A DNA stretch of 64,000 bases from Trichomonas vaginalis G3 (Eukaryota > Parabasalia > Trichomonadida > Trichomonadidae): positions 27,171,896 through 27,235,895 of the forward strand of contig NC_067206.1 in assembly GCF_026262505.1 (NCBI RefSeq), in the 5' to 3' direction. Both the position numbers and the translations under genes were made by a program. The notes under the pieces were generated by a model. That model ran no database searches, was not told the DNA's origin, and was given only the letters and a program-made list of their open reading frames with translations. Shown here in pieces: positions 23,224 through 35,033 of the stretch. Numbering within the stretch: position 1 is the stretch's first letter; each line of letters opens with the position of its first letter.

Positions 23224-24389
23224 TTAAAGTCTCTGATATTGTCTTTCTCTCCTGTATATTACACATTCCATGGGTAAATATAGCCAAAAATAGCAAATAC
23301 AAAATATAATATAAGCATAAATTCGAACAATCTTCCTAGCCCTAAAATTATTCGGTGGGAAAAGAATTTTAGGATCAATTCCGTCATCTTGGTCAATTAT
23401 TCTGCTGGCTCTGCATTTCGAGGCTGTTCAATAGCAAATAAAAGGTTTGGATGTATTTTACCTGAAGGACGTGGAAATCCTTTCCTATCAAGTCTATGAA
23501 ACTTGTAAATAATCAAACGCTTCGTATGCAATTGCTGACCAAGCATGAGAGTATGGACCTGCATCTTTCTTCCATGGTTTGATTGTGATGGAAAATGAAA
23601 TGAAATAACTCTTGGATCTGGATTTTCGTATTATTCAAACCAAGCATTGATGCAGGGTTTCCTGGTACTTCAAGCTGATACCATTTGAGGTACCGTAGTA
23701 ATATTACCGTCAAAATACTGAGTAATAAGTCCTTGATCATGAGGACCAGTCCATGAAGCACCTTGTAGTTGTAGTTTGTGGCCATATTCATCAGGATCTT
23801 TTGCCCAATCAAGGGCAAGTGTTTTCATCTCTGAATATGTCTGAGTGAAGGCTTTAATAAGAAGAAATCTCCATTTGTTACAGGACCAATATGAGACATT
23901 CCGTAAACATAGTGATCAATGATTGAGCAAGGAGGAGGAAAGTCAAATACTGATGATGGATCTCTCCGAAATACGACATCTGTCCCTGTCCACAATAATT
24001 TCTCCCAGCCAACAACACTCCATGCATTTAATTTAAACCACAAATACATATCTCGAGCATGCGTATCTATATATATCCATCTGGCCATTGGATATAAGGT
24101 CTATAAGTATATGAGTCCAAATTTGTTTTAATAATTTCATCTTTTCTGGAGGTATTTTCATTTCACTTGGTATCATTAGAACTCTGTCGAAGTTAGGACT
24201 TGTTTTTAATAAAGAATATCCGCATGTAATTGCTAATACAAAATAATGTCCGCTGTCATCATCGCCTGTATAGCCTGAAAGGTATGCGTATCGCGTTTTT
24301 GCTGGAGGATCATTGAAATAGTAATATGAATTCGGACGTTTTTCTTGTTCGGCCTCTTGATACAAAAAGATTAACCAACATAAAAACAT
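23224..24389 (-). pseudogene. Copy of the GT8 glycosyltransferase gene
   Basis: Matches 35,034-36,203. Several small indels break it into three frames; the catalytic region is recognisable in 23,825-24,088. Interpretation as for the rest of this duplicate. Confidence 0.75.
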
Positions 24390-24719
24390 CTGATTACTTC
24401 ATATATATTAAATGAAATTGATATCTATTTATTTATATATTCAGCATGTCATATATTCTTTCTAAAAGAATAGTAGTATATGTGGAAGGGTTGTGTGACT
24501 TTTTTTGTAAACGTAAGAATTCATACAATATAGAACAATTTTGTTATCATTTTTTTAACATATGAAGTAAAAAATGTATGATTCTGACGGTTTTTATTCT
24601 TACGTTTTTGAATAAATCAAGATTTAAAAAATTTTCAAAATTGTAAGACATTTACACTCAGCCCATACTAAACGCATTAATAAATTAACATATTAATTTT
24701 AAAATAATTTATTTCATCT

Positions 24720-27700
24720 TTTATAAAAGAAGCTATATATAGATGATGTCAGATATTCCGCGATTAATTAAACATTGTTTAAATCCTGAATGGAATCAAT
24801 GGAGTCATAATCAAAGACCTCATAAACGAGTAAAAGAAATTAGAAATAATTATTTTCATGAATGAAAGATTCACTACCATAATGAAATAAAAAATAAAAA
24901 AATAAACTTTTAAAATTCAATGTCTTACAATTTGAATAATTTATTTTTAATTCGTATGAAATGAGCGTCAAAACTAACGATGTTAAAAAATGGGATTCAC
25001 AAATGAGGAAATAAAGGATATATTAGAGGAGGCGGGTTATGAGGTGATAAATATTATTTAAGAAATTGTCAAAAATTCGCGGAGTTTTTAAATGAGTTGA
25101 TTATGATGGAAAAATGAATAAAGATGATGTTATAAATTCTTATATCCCACATACTAAAGAAAATTGTCAGTTAATGTGTTGTTATTGCAATGTCGTGAAA
25201 TCAAATAAAGATGAAGATGTTCAACGTTTAAGAATCAATTGAGGAAATTATGCATTAAAAAATAATTTACCAATGACTTTAGATTCAGTTGAAGCTTATC
25301 ACATTCTCCGTAATGGAATTACTGGTGGTCTATCAAATGTTCAACATCGTGTTAATCTTAAAGGAATCACGCACATTAATAAACTTCATATAATCCAGAA
25401 ACTAAAACTGTATCAAATGAGGACACCACCAACATTATGACTCATTTCGTTGGAGTTGACTTTAATTCATTATATCCTTCATCATTTTCATCTAATCCTC
25501 ATGATTTCATTCAATATACTGACCATAAAATGTATATGCCGGGAAGATTGAATGGTGTTATCATTTGTGATACAGCAACAAAGAAAGCAAAAGCACTGGG
25601 AATTATTAGAAAGAAAAATACTTTATTCGTGGCTGAAGTAAAGGGTCACATTGATGAAAATACATAATGATTACATAAACTTTTTACCGATAATAAGAAA
25701 CTTAGATATTATCACAGATGAAAAAACAATTGCAGTTTTATGTATAATTACATGAAATCAAACAATTTACCAGTTGACCAGAAACAGAGAAAATTAACTC
25801 AGTTAGCATCAACACACAACCAATATCAACCATTTTCTTCTTATTATCTTTGGTATCTAATCGACAGATTTCATTTTATCATTGATGACATTCAATCAAT
25901 TTTAACATTTACTAAAAACACTTGTTTTAATGAATTTGCGAACAAATTTATGAACGAAAGACAAAGGGCTGAATTAGAAGGAAATAAAGGAAAAAGTTTA
26001 TTTTGCAAGATTTCACTTAATGGATCATATGGTTACATGCAATGAATACACAAAATTACGCAAAGACTAAAATAATGAATGCACAGAAGGCACGCGTTGC
26101 ATGTATGTCAAATAAGTTTAAAAACATAAGAGAAATAGGAGAGGATACATATCAAATGATGCTCAAAGATAGATTTATAGATGTGAAACATGTTTACAAG
26201 AGGCATTCTTCACTTTAGATAATGCTAAATACTGGTATTTGGTTTTCATTTATGATTTTATGTATAAATGCATGGATGTTAATCGTTTTCATTTCATTGA
26301 AGGTGATACTGATTCATCTTATTGGGCAATCGCTGGCAATCCAAGTCTTCCTAACACTCAAGCATTTCAAGCAATTGTTACCGATAAACAATTTTATGAT
26401 AAAAACATTTTCAAATTCGCACCTTTTGATTTCTTCTGTTTTGATGAGAAATTTAAACCTAAATTAAAGAATAAAGCTGAAGAAAAAGCACATGAGAAGA
26501 AGTTATTGGTTTAGCAATTGAGAAACAAGGTGATAACATGGTTGCTTTATGTCCTAAGTGTTATACATCATTCAACGGTTCAATTGATGGAAGTGATTAA
26601 AAAGATTGCACAAAAAATGAAAGGTGTTAGTTTACGACAAATAAACAATTAACACCTAAAAATTATTTGGATATAATAAATGATAAATTGATATTTGATG
26701 GTCAGAATATTAATTTACAACTTAAAAACGGGTCAATGACTCGCTTAACAATCGGTAAGACTGCATTAACAGGAGCACACACTAAGGCTGTATGTTGTGA
26801 AAATGGATGTTGTATGCCATTTATTTAAATCAATTTAAATTTTATTTTTAATGAATGCCACAGAAGAGACAAAAGGAACCGATGATGGTTTGATACTATG
26901 ATTCAAAGAGGCGGGCACCCTTAAACATTTTTTTTTTTTATTGTAGTTTTATGTTTGTATATAACACAAAGTGGCAACAAAAAAAATAAAAAAAAAACAA
27001 AATTTTCTTAATTATTATGATTTAAAAGCATATCTCCAAAAATATGATAACAATATAACGGGTGATGATATGGAATATTATTATCCATATTATAAAAATG
27101 AAATTTTGAAATATCATAATAAAATAATTCTGAAATTAAAGACAAAATTAAAAATAATGGATATACAAGGGAAAAACTAAATCACAACTTAAACAGTTGA
27201 AAGATTTCAAAAATAAAGTATTAACAGAAGAAGATATTGATGAATTATATAAATTATATAATCCTGAGCCACAAAAACCAAAGCCAAAGGAACAACAGCT
27301 AAAGGAACAAAACACCCAGGTCCTTCAGACCATAAATGAAACAAAGCTTTAATTTATGATTCATTAGTTAAACCATATTCAGCCCGACTTTTAAATGAAG
27401 ATCAACTTTTGGAATTCATCCTTCAACATAAACTCGAAGCGGGAAAGTATATCAAACCTTTATATACAGCATATTTAAAACAAATGAATAGAATACATCC
27501 AGAATTAATGAAGGAAGGAATGAAATCCAAAATCAAAGCAGATAAAATTAAACACTTGCAACACCCAAAACCTCCAACGACAGTACCACCTCCTCCTTCA
27601 GTTAATCCTTCATCATTCACTTTATTATATCCATTTCAAACATTAAAGAAGCAAAAGATTTTAAAAAGGATTTCAAGATATTAAATAAAACCAATTGACC

Positions 27701-30700
27701 CAAAAATTCAACCGTAAAGGAAAAATTTAGTCGCCCTTCATTTGCTCCATATCCATATTCATACGAAATCGATCATCTGGAATATTCAAAAGGAAACGTT
27801 ACTTATTTATTTGCCATTAACATTAACACTAGATATTTATATTGCATTCCGGTGAAAGGGAAAACAGAACAGGAAACAAGAAGAGCTATTCAATACTTAC
27901 TAGATCATGAAAGAGTAGATAATATCAGGGGTGATGGTGATAAAGGATTTCAGGCAGCTATGACTCATTATTTCCCACAAATTAATTTTTCTTCTCATCC
28001 TCTCCATATACGTTTCATAATAAAATAGTTGATCGTAATGAGAACTCTGAGAGATGCGTAGGGGTTAACGGTCAGATATACTGGGATGGAAATCATGACT
28101 CCATCATACAGCAGTTAGTATATATTATTACAATAATACATGGCAATAGAACTATAAACATGAAACCGGTGGAAATGAAAAATGATATTTCAAAAGAATG
28201 GGAATATATTAGAAAGCAAATGGAAAAGTTAAATGATGTTAAACGTGAACAAATTAATTCGGGGCTCATGAATTTTAAACAAGGAAATAGGTTTTAATTC
28301 ATCTCGATTATGGAAAAACTGATAAATCAATGACAAAAAGAGACGAAGATTTGACACAATAGCTGAATTTTGTTAGATATATTAACGGCAATGCATTAGT
28401 TGAAGTTGACAATAAATTAATAGAAATTCCGATTTATTTTATTACCCCATTATATTTAAATAATATTTAATTTTTTTTATTTCCTAAGAAATGAGTGACA
28501 ACAAGCAGCCAAGAGTCCAGACGATGAATATAAAAAAGAAACTAAACAGAATTAAATCAAAAATATGCTATTACAAAAAGAAGCCACAATGCGGTGGGTT
28601 GATGCCATAAAACTAATGGAACTGAAAACGATAAAGAAATAATCGAAAAATTAGAAACTTACCGTTCAATCCTTAAACTGAGTGAAGCAAAAATAAAAGA
28701 ATTTAATAGAATAAATAAATTGATTGGAAGAGATGAATTTAATAAGAATGAATTTTTAAACTCAATCCAAATTTAATTTTTATTCCTCTTTGACAACATC
28801 TCTCTTTCCATCATTACTGCATAACCACATTTTCTCAATTTTAGTGGTTTGTTATTTTAACATGTTCTTGCATCATTTTTATCATTTCCTCCCTTGTTAT
28901 GATTCGGGTAAATTTTGAGCTTGTGGGGTATCCATTTATATAAAAATAAAAATTTGTTATCAGTTATTTTATCGTTAATGGTTTTTAGGTTATTCAATAA
29001 TGAATTATTTTGAAGAACTGAAGTGCTACCATGTTACCATGTGCTACCAGGTCATTTAACTTCTTTTAAAAAATGAGACAACATTACATTTAGACAACAA
29101 CATAGAAAATTTGATGTAGCCCAAAAATAAAAGTTAGTTTTAAAATTATTTTTATTTTTTTATTCCTATATAAATGACGGCAACAAACAACAACAGCAAC
29201 TATATCGTTTCTGATGAAAAAGTTATTGATTCATTAGCTGAGGAATTAGTTGTTGCAGAAACTAAAACCCTCACACGAAGAATTGGTGAAACAAGATTGA
29301 TTTACATAACTACCTCAAACACGATGGAGGAAGAGGAAGGAAAACTGGTATGGCTTTATTAGTAAATAAAATTTCAAATTTAACGATTATAGATGTTGAT
29401 ATCCATAAAATCGTACAATGATGAACTTAAAGAAACAGTTAGAAAAGACATTTTATCAAAACTTTCGGATAAAGATGTTATCGTTAAAACCGCATCAGGA
29501 GGTCTTCACATTTATTGCAACACTAATTTCTTCTATTCAACCTCGAACAGAATGATTAAATGTTATTCCTGCAATGATTATGATATTGACATAATGATCT
29601 CATGGATGATTCAAAGGCTTCATTAGTGGTTATGGCTGATTCAAGATTCGCAAGAATGCAACAGAACCAATCAAAACATACTCATTCATTCGTGGAATAT
29701 ATGATTCAACATTAACTAGAACAGTAAACGATATATTAAATGATTTGAATATTAAGGTAAGAGTTGAACAGAAGAATGAAGAAATAAAGAGTATAATGAA
29801 TGAAAACAAAGATGTAAACATTGACGATAAACTTGCCAGAGCATAGTTGATGGCATCTGTGATTTTGAAGTACATAATGACGGTGGAAACATGAATTTAG
29901 AAAAAGAAATAACATTATTCACACTGTTTCAAGCAATTAATTCTTACCGGATCATTAATTAATGAAGCCTACGATAACGTTTATAACTTCTGCAATTTAA
30001 CTGAAAATGCTAAAAGTAATTTTGAAAAAGCACGTAGTAGATATGCACATTTAATGACTTCTCCATTTGTTTTAGTGAAGATTCTAAAACTATACCAAAA
30101 GGAATATTATGATGAATACGTTTTACCTTATTACGTAGCCAAAAATAACATTTGATATAAAACTTGATGATTCATTCTTGATAACAGATATTAGACGCAA
30201 GGCTGAAAATCATCAGTATAAAAACAGTTCTGAAGTAATTGAGGATTTATCACGTGTAATCCGTTTTGTAGATTGTGGAAACAAATACTTCATTCAGAAA
30301 GATTACAACATACACGACAAAATGAATCAAATATCATTCGTTCTTCAATCAAACATGAAAGAGTCACTCAAAATGATTAAATTTATTAAAGAAGAAGGTA
30401 AAACCATAACAGCATGGGACGTACTATTAAATCAATTATCCTCATTAACCGTTAAGGGTGTTTCTTTAAATCTGATTCTCACGATGTTTTCTCAACGTTT
30501 CAGGGTTATAAAATACAACATTCTTGAAAAGCCTGATTACTCAAAAATTGAGATGTTTATGGATTTCATTAAAGAAGCCATTTGTGATAATAACGATGAA
30601 GTGTATAAATACCTTCTCGGCTGGATTGCAATCATGATTCAACATCCTGGAATCAAGAATGAAACAGCAATTATTTTGAAAGGACTTCAGGGAACAGGTA

Positions 30701-31485
30701 AAAACAGATTTACAGACATTATTTCTGAACTTCTCGCTGGTTATTCATGTAAAAACATTACGAAATAAGTGAGCTAACGGGTAATTTCAATTCGGTGTTG
30801 ATGAAAATAAAATGTTTCTTGTACTTAATGAACTCAAGAATGTTGGTGAAGATAGACTCGCAAACTTCAACGCTTTGAAATCAATTATTACGGATAATCA
30901 AATTAGAATTAATGAAAAGAATCAACCCAGAAAGAACTGCTCAGAATGTTGCAAAAATTCATTTTCGTAACTAACAACGTCTACCCTGTCAAAATTGAAG
31001 TTGGAGACAGAAGATACGTAGTTTTAAGGGTTAATGGTAAATTCAAGGGTCAATTTGATTACTTCAAGAATTAATGGATTCATGCACTAAGGAATTTTAT
31101 GATAATTTACTGACGTATTTTATGCAATATGACCTTTCATCATTTAATGTACGAATCATACCGATGACTGAAGCCAAACAAGATTTAATCGAGTTATCAA
31201 CAAATCCTTTAGATGTATGGATAAATACACATTATTGATGAATTGTGTGCAGGTATGACGTGTGAAAATGCTCTATTCTGCAAACCATCAGACATGAAAG
31301 ACAAGAATTTCCAAATGAGTATTAAGGATAAATGTATAGGAAACATAGAAGAATAGACGGTAAACAAACATGGTGTTATGTTTTGAAAGAAGAAATGAAA
31401 GGATTATATAAACAGGTTGAACCAAACGATAATATGATTCATTTACTGACGATGAAATACCTGATAAATGAAGGCTTTATAAAGT
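24720..31485 (+). mobile_element. Second copy of the older Maverick/Polinton (fossil)
   Basis: Counterpart of the element at 36.54-43.49 kb. Parts in order: polymerase (about 24.96-26.83 kb), integrase (26.97-28.47 kb), a small minus-strand gene (about 28.8-28.95 kb) and primase-helicase (29.17-31.48 kb). It is heavily broken, with some dozens of breaks, most of which are probably sequence error in this duplicate rather than age. Confidence 0.75.
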
Positions 31486-31504
31486 ATGAATAGTTTTCGT
31501 TTCG

Positions 31505-32363
31505 TTACAAGGCATTCATACTTTGGAGATATCATATTTAATGTACAGAAAAGTTAATATTAAACAATACATGCTAAAGAATTAATAAATAAGATAATAA
31601 AATAAATTTATACGTAATTACTTTCATTTAATATGCTTTATGCTGTATAATATTGATTAAGAGGCATTAAAAGGTTCCATAATCTGCTTTTATAGGCAAG
31701 ATTTTTGATAAAAATTTTAAATTTTGAAAAATGATGAGAAAAGGAAAAAAAAGGTAAATGAGAGCAAGAGGAGGGAAAAAGAAAAAGAAAAGGAAGGGAA
31801 GGGAAAAATAAAAGAAAGAAGGACATATAAAAATTTAGATGCGCATTCTTCATGCCGAGGCGGCTTGCCGCCGAGGCGCGATTTTTTTAGGCCTCTACGG
31901 TAACCCGGCAATGTTTTTTTAAATCTTGTACAGCCCTACTATATTTGATGCAGTCAAGCATTTTATAATGACTAAAGGTATGAATTCTAGGAAATTTATT
32001 TTCATATTTTCTCACTAATAGAATATTTTCATTTTATTAGACAATCCATTAAATACATTAACAATCACGATCTTTTATCATATAATGTGAAGTAATAATA
32101 GCGATATAAAAAAATTGTGACAAAGTTTTTTTCTTCACATCACTTTAATGACTCAAGGGTCCAAAAAGAATTTGGAATGCGTTGCAGTGTTGCATGCTAA
32201 GTAGTGTCAATGTGTAAACCTCTCAATTTTATCGTCGGGGAAGCAACACAATTCCCTCAAAAATATTGAAAAAATATAGAAAATAAAATGAATTAAGATG
32301 TACTTAAAATGAGAAATAGATTATGATATTAGATTTTAGAAAAAACAGACTTTTGATATAACT
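31505..32363. other. Gene-free AT-rich region with purine tract and GC hairpin
   Basis: No gene. A nearly pure purine tract runs at about 31,727-31,830 and could form triplex or other non-B DNA. It is followed at about 31,855-31,880 by an isolated GC-rich hairpin around GGCGGCTTGCCGCC. Apparent reading frames here come from the biased composition and I do not believe them. Confidence 0.6.
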
Positions 32364-32445
32364 TTTGAGAATCTCATATAAAAAAAGCATTTAAAAATAA
32401 ATTTAAATATCTTATTTATTTTACTATTGTAAATATATTCTGAGA

Positions 32446-32720
32446 TTTTTAGAAAAAAACACTTTTCATAAGTATTCAATATTTGAGAATACGGTCCAAA
32501 AAAAATAGATTCTCTTATATTTGCTTATATAAAAGGAAACTCTCTATCAGATCGAATGCATGAATTCAGCACCTCTGATAGAGAGTTTCCTCTTATATAA
32601 GCGGATCTTTTTCATGAGTTATTGTTAAATTAAAAACATAAAAAGCTACCAATATGAGAAATTAAACCCTGCGAGTGCCAGTCTAGAACTGGCGCTTCGC
32701 AGGGTTTAATTTCTCTTGAC
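32446..32720 (+). repeat. Left inverted arm of the composite palindrome
   Basis: Pairs with about 33,630-33,905 read on the other strand. It contains AACACTTTTCATAAGTATTC, then the hairpin around AGGAAACTCTCTATCAGA and the hairpin around AAACCCTGCGA. The two arms are similar but not identical, and several mismatches lie in loops. Confidence 0.8.
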
Positions 32721-33629
32721 AAATGACAAAACTTGTTCGCAATTGTGAACCATTGCGAGCAAGTTTGCCAGATATCTGGAAGGAATTGCTCCTTATGATA
32801 TATGCATTGTAACTGTATATATCATAAAGAGCAATTCCTTCAATTAAACGCAAAAACTTTGGTGCAATCGTTGCTGATTGCACCAAAGTTTTCGAACTTT
32901 CCCGAGGGAATTGAGGGTGAGAGATACATAGTCTATCTATGTACCTCCCACCCTCCAAATCCCACTCTAAATGGAGAAACTTTGTTCGCATGTTATCTTA
33001 TTTAAAACAAGTTTCTCCCATTTAGAGAAGGAATAGGAGCCTACCAGGCACTGATAATAATCAGTGCTTTGTAGGCTCCTATTCCTAATAGAAAGTTCGA
33101 AAACTCGGTCGCAATTGCATCTGATTGCGACCGAGTTTTCGAACTTTCCCGAGGGAATTGAAGGGTGAGAGGTATATAGTATGCCTATATGCCTCTCACC
33201 CTCCAATTCCTTCTCTGAAGCTGGGAAATTTTGTCCAAATGTTAAACTATTCAGACAAAATTTCCCAGCTTCAGAGAATAGGAGCCTACCAGGCATTGAT
33301 ATATAATCAGTGCTTTGTAGGCTCCTATTCCTAATAGAAAGTTCGAAAACTCGGTCGCAATTGCATCTGATTGCGACCGAGTTTTCGAACTTTCCCGAGG
33401 GAATTGGAGGGTGAGAGATACATAGTCTATCTATGTACCTCCCACCCTCCAAATCCCACTCTAAATGGGAGAAACTTTGTTCGCATGTTATCTTATTTAA
33501 ACAAAGTTTCTCCCATTTAGAGAAGGAATAGGAGCCTACCAGGCACTGATATATAATCAGTGCTTTGTAGGCTCCTATTCCTAATAAAAATTTGAAAACT
33601 TTGGAGCATTTGATTATTGTATTTTGTCA

Positions 33630-33905
33630 GAGAAAATTCAACCCTGCGAAGTGCCAGTTCTAGACTGGTGCCTCGCAGGGTTTAATTTCTCATATTGGTA
33701 GATTTTGATGTTTTTATATTAACAAAAACGAATGAAAAAGATTTGCTTATATAAGAGGAAACTCTCTATCAGAGGTGCTGAATTCAGGCATTCGCATCTG
33801 ATAGAGAGTCTCCTTTTATATAAGCGAATATAAAAGAATCTATTCTTTTTGGAGCGTATTTTCAAATATTGAATACTTATGAAAAGTGTTTTTCCTAAAA
33901 ATTTA
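33630..33905 (-). repeat. Right inverted arm of the composite palindrome
   Basis: Inverse of 32,446-32,720, with the same two hairpins in mirrored order and the mirrored GAATACTTATGAAAAGTGTT end. The loops of paired hairpins differ while the stems stay complementary, which suggests the stems are maintained. Confidence 0.8.
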
Positions 33906-34114
33906 ATATAATGCTTAGCACAATATATAAAATTAAAATATCTATAATTATTTCTATATCACACTTTTCATTACACCTTGAAAAGTCTTCTCAAACTCTA
34001 TTTTTAATTATTTTTTAGATATATCTCAAGTGTGATTATTCAAAAACTCATATAGACTATATTTATTTTTTTCATTCAAAAAATTATATGAGAATCTCAA
34101 ATTAACTTTCAAAT

Positions 34115-34729
34115 TTATCTCTCTATATCTCCATCTTTCTCATAATTAATGAAACCTCTCCTTATAAAGGATTTTGTCGCTTCCTTAGCTTTAGTTACAA
34201 AACCTACTCTTCTCTCAGATTTCTTCTCTTCATATTCTTTTTGCTCTTGTTTAATTATTTCAATTGCAGCTGAAGTATTTTTCTTATTAAGTTTTTCAAG
34301 CCTTTCAGGATCGATTTGCTTAGGCATTTTTCCTGTGTCTGCTTGCTCTGATTTATCATCTTTCTTCTTACAACCATCTTTGCATAATTCTTCGTAACGA
34401 TTTCCTTTTTTAACTTTGCTTTTGCCATTATTTCTGCTTTCTTTGTTATTCGATTCATTAGGAGCTTGATTATTATTCTCGTTATATTGTTCTAGTTTCT
34501 TTTTGCTCTTATTTTGTAATTTTTTAAGTTCCTCAATGAATTTGATAACATCTGTATCGTCGTTTTGATCTTCTTCTTCAGCAACTTCGTTATCTTCATT
34601 TATTTCTTCTTCAAATATTTCTTCTTCTTGAAAATTATGCTCAATTTCTGAAATTTCTTCCTCAGCATCTTCTTCCTCGATAGTATCAGTGAATTCAAAA
34701 TGAGGCTTGTCGCTATCTGAAGAATCCAT
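34115..34729 (-). CDS. Acidic, Lys/Glu-rich hypothetical protein, 204 aa
   Basis: Starts at ATG 34,729 (MDSSDSDKPHFEF). The first 65 residues are extremely acidic (EEEDAEEEISEIEHNFQEEEIFEEE), the middle is Asn/Lys-rich and low-complexity, and residues about 135-190 could form a coiled coil (NKKNTSAAIEIIKQEQKEYEEKKSERR). I recognise no family. Such charge patterns occur in nuclear or chromatin-associated proteins, but that is only a guess. The second copy at 22.32-22.92 kb is interrupted. It lies about 305 bases downstream of the GT8 gene on the same strand. Confidence 0.6.
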   Translation of the reverse strand: MDSSDSDKPHFEFTDTIEEEDAEEEISEIEHNFQEEEIFEEEINEDNEVAEEEDQNDDTDVIKFIEELKKLQNKSKKKLEQYNENNNQAPNESNNKESRNNGKSKVKKGNRYEELCKDGCKKKDDKSEQADTGKMPKQIDPERLEKLNKKNTSAAIEIIKQEQKEYEEKKSERRVGFVTKAKEATKSFIRRGFINYEKDGDIER

Positions 34730-35033
34730 CAAAAATTTTAAACGTATACTATTTTATTTCTGTTATTATATAATATTATGCATTGAATTCCATTTACATT
34801 TTTGTAAATTTCAGGACCACATCCCATAAATTATTATATTTTTTTATCATATTTATCAAAAAATGATTAATTAGATGTTGCCAAAACCACACATTCTTAC
34901 AAAAATTTGAACTGGTAAATTCAAATCATGATTATTCAAGGTGAGTAACAAAATCAAAGAATATTTTAATAAAAAATACAAACACTAATATTTATTAACA
35001 ATACAAACAAATAATATATTCAAAATAAAATGG

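Larger units (their letters stand above)
22311..31490 (+). repeat. Error-rich second copy of 34.12-43.32 kb
   Basis: Collinear and same orientation as about 34,120-43,320, roughly 9.2 kb. Again mostly one-base indels affect all frames, host genes and element alike. It ends just after the primase-helicase region in a TTTTCGTTTCGTTAC string absent from the other copy. Together with 14.6-22.28 kb it forms a block of about 16.9 kb that looks like unpolished long-read sequence. Confidence 0.85.
32364..34101. repeat. Composite palindrome: about 19 hairpins between inverted arms
   Basis: An 18-base sequence TTTGAGAATCTCATATAA (32,364-32,381) has an inverted partner with one mismatch at 34,084-34,101. 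Inside lie inverted arms (32,446 to about 32,720 and about 33,630 to 33,905). Between and within them hairpins stand almost end to end: 32523-32602, 32656-32715, 32729-32766, 32780-32840, 32852-32892, 32910-32960, 32965-33027, 33031-33084, 33091-33148, 33154-33210, 33211-33278, 33276-33330, 33337-33394, 33404-33452, 33459-33522, 33526-33580, 33630-33691 and 33745-33825, plus a 12-base palindrome CCAGATATCTGG at 32768-32779. Stems are about 12-29 base pairs with loops of 4-22 bases. The array has internal order: the hairpin types near GAATAGGAGC, GAAAGTTCGA and CTCTAAATGG return two or three times. No open frame in it is credible. It could be a foldback-type DNA transposon or a source of structured RNA. 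Confidence 0.85.

Noticed and set aside
31638-31911. Frames rich in Phe/Ser/Leu on the minus strand
   Set aside because: They are produced by the purine tract read in antisense.
32683-33452. Open frames of 60-160 codons in the hairpin array
   Set aside because: They read through inverted repeats on both strands, have repetitive nonsense composition and no homology-like features.
34149-34397. Plus-strand frame opposite the acidic gene
   Set aside because: Antisense of Lys/Glu-rich codons gives Ser/Phe/Leu runs; a shadow.
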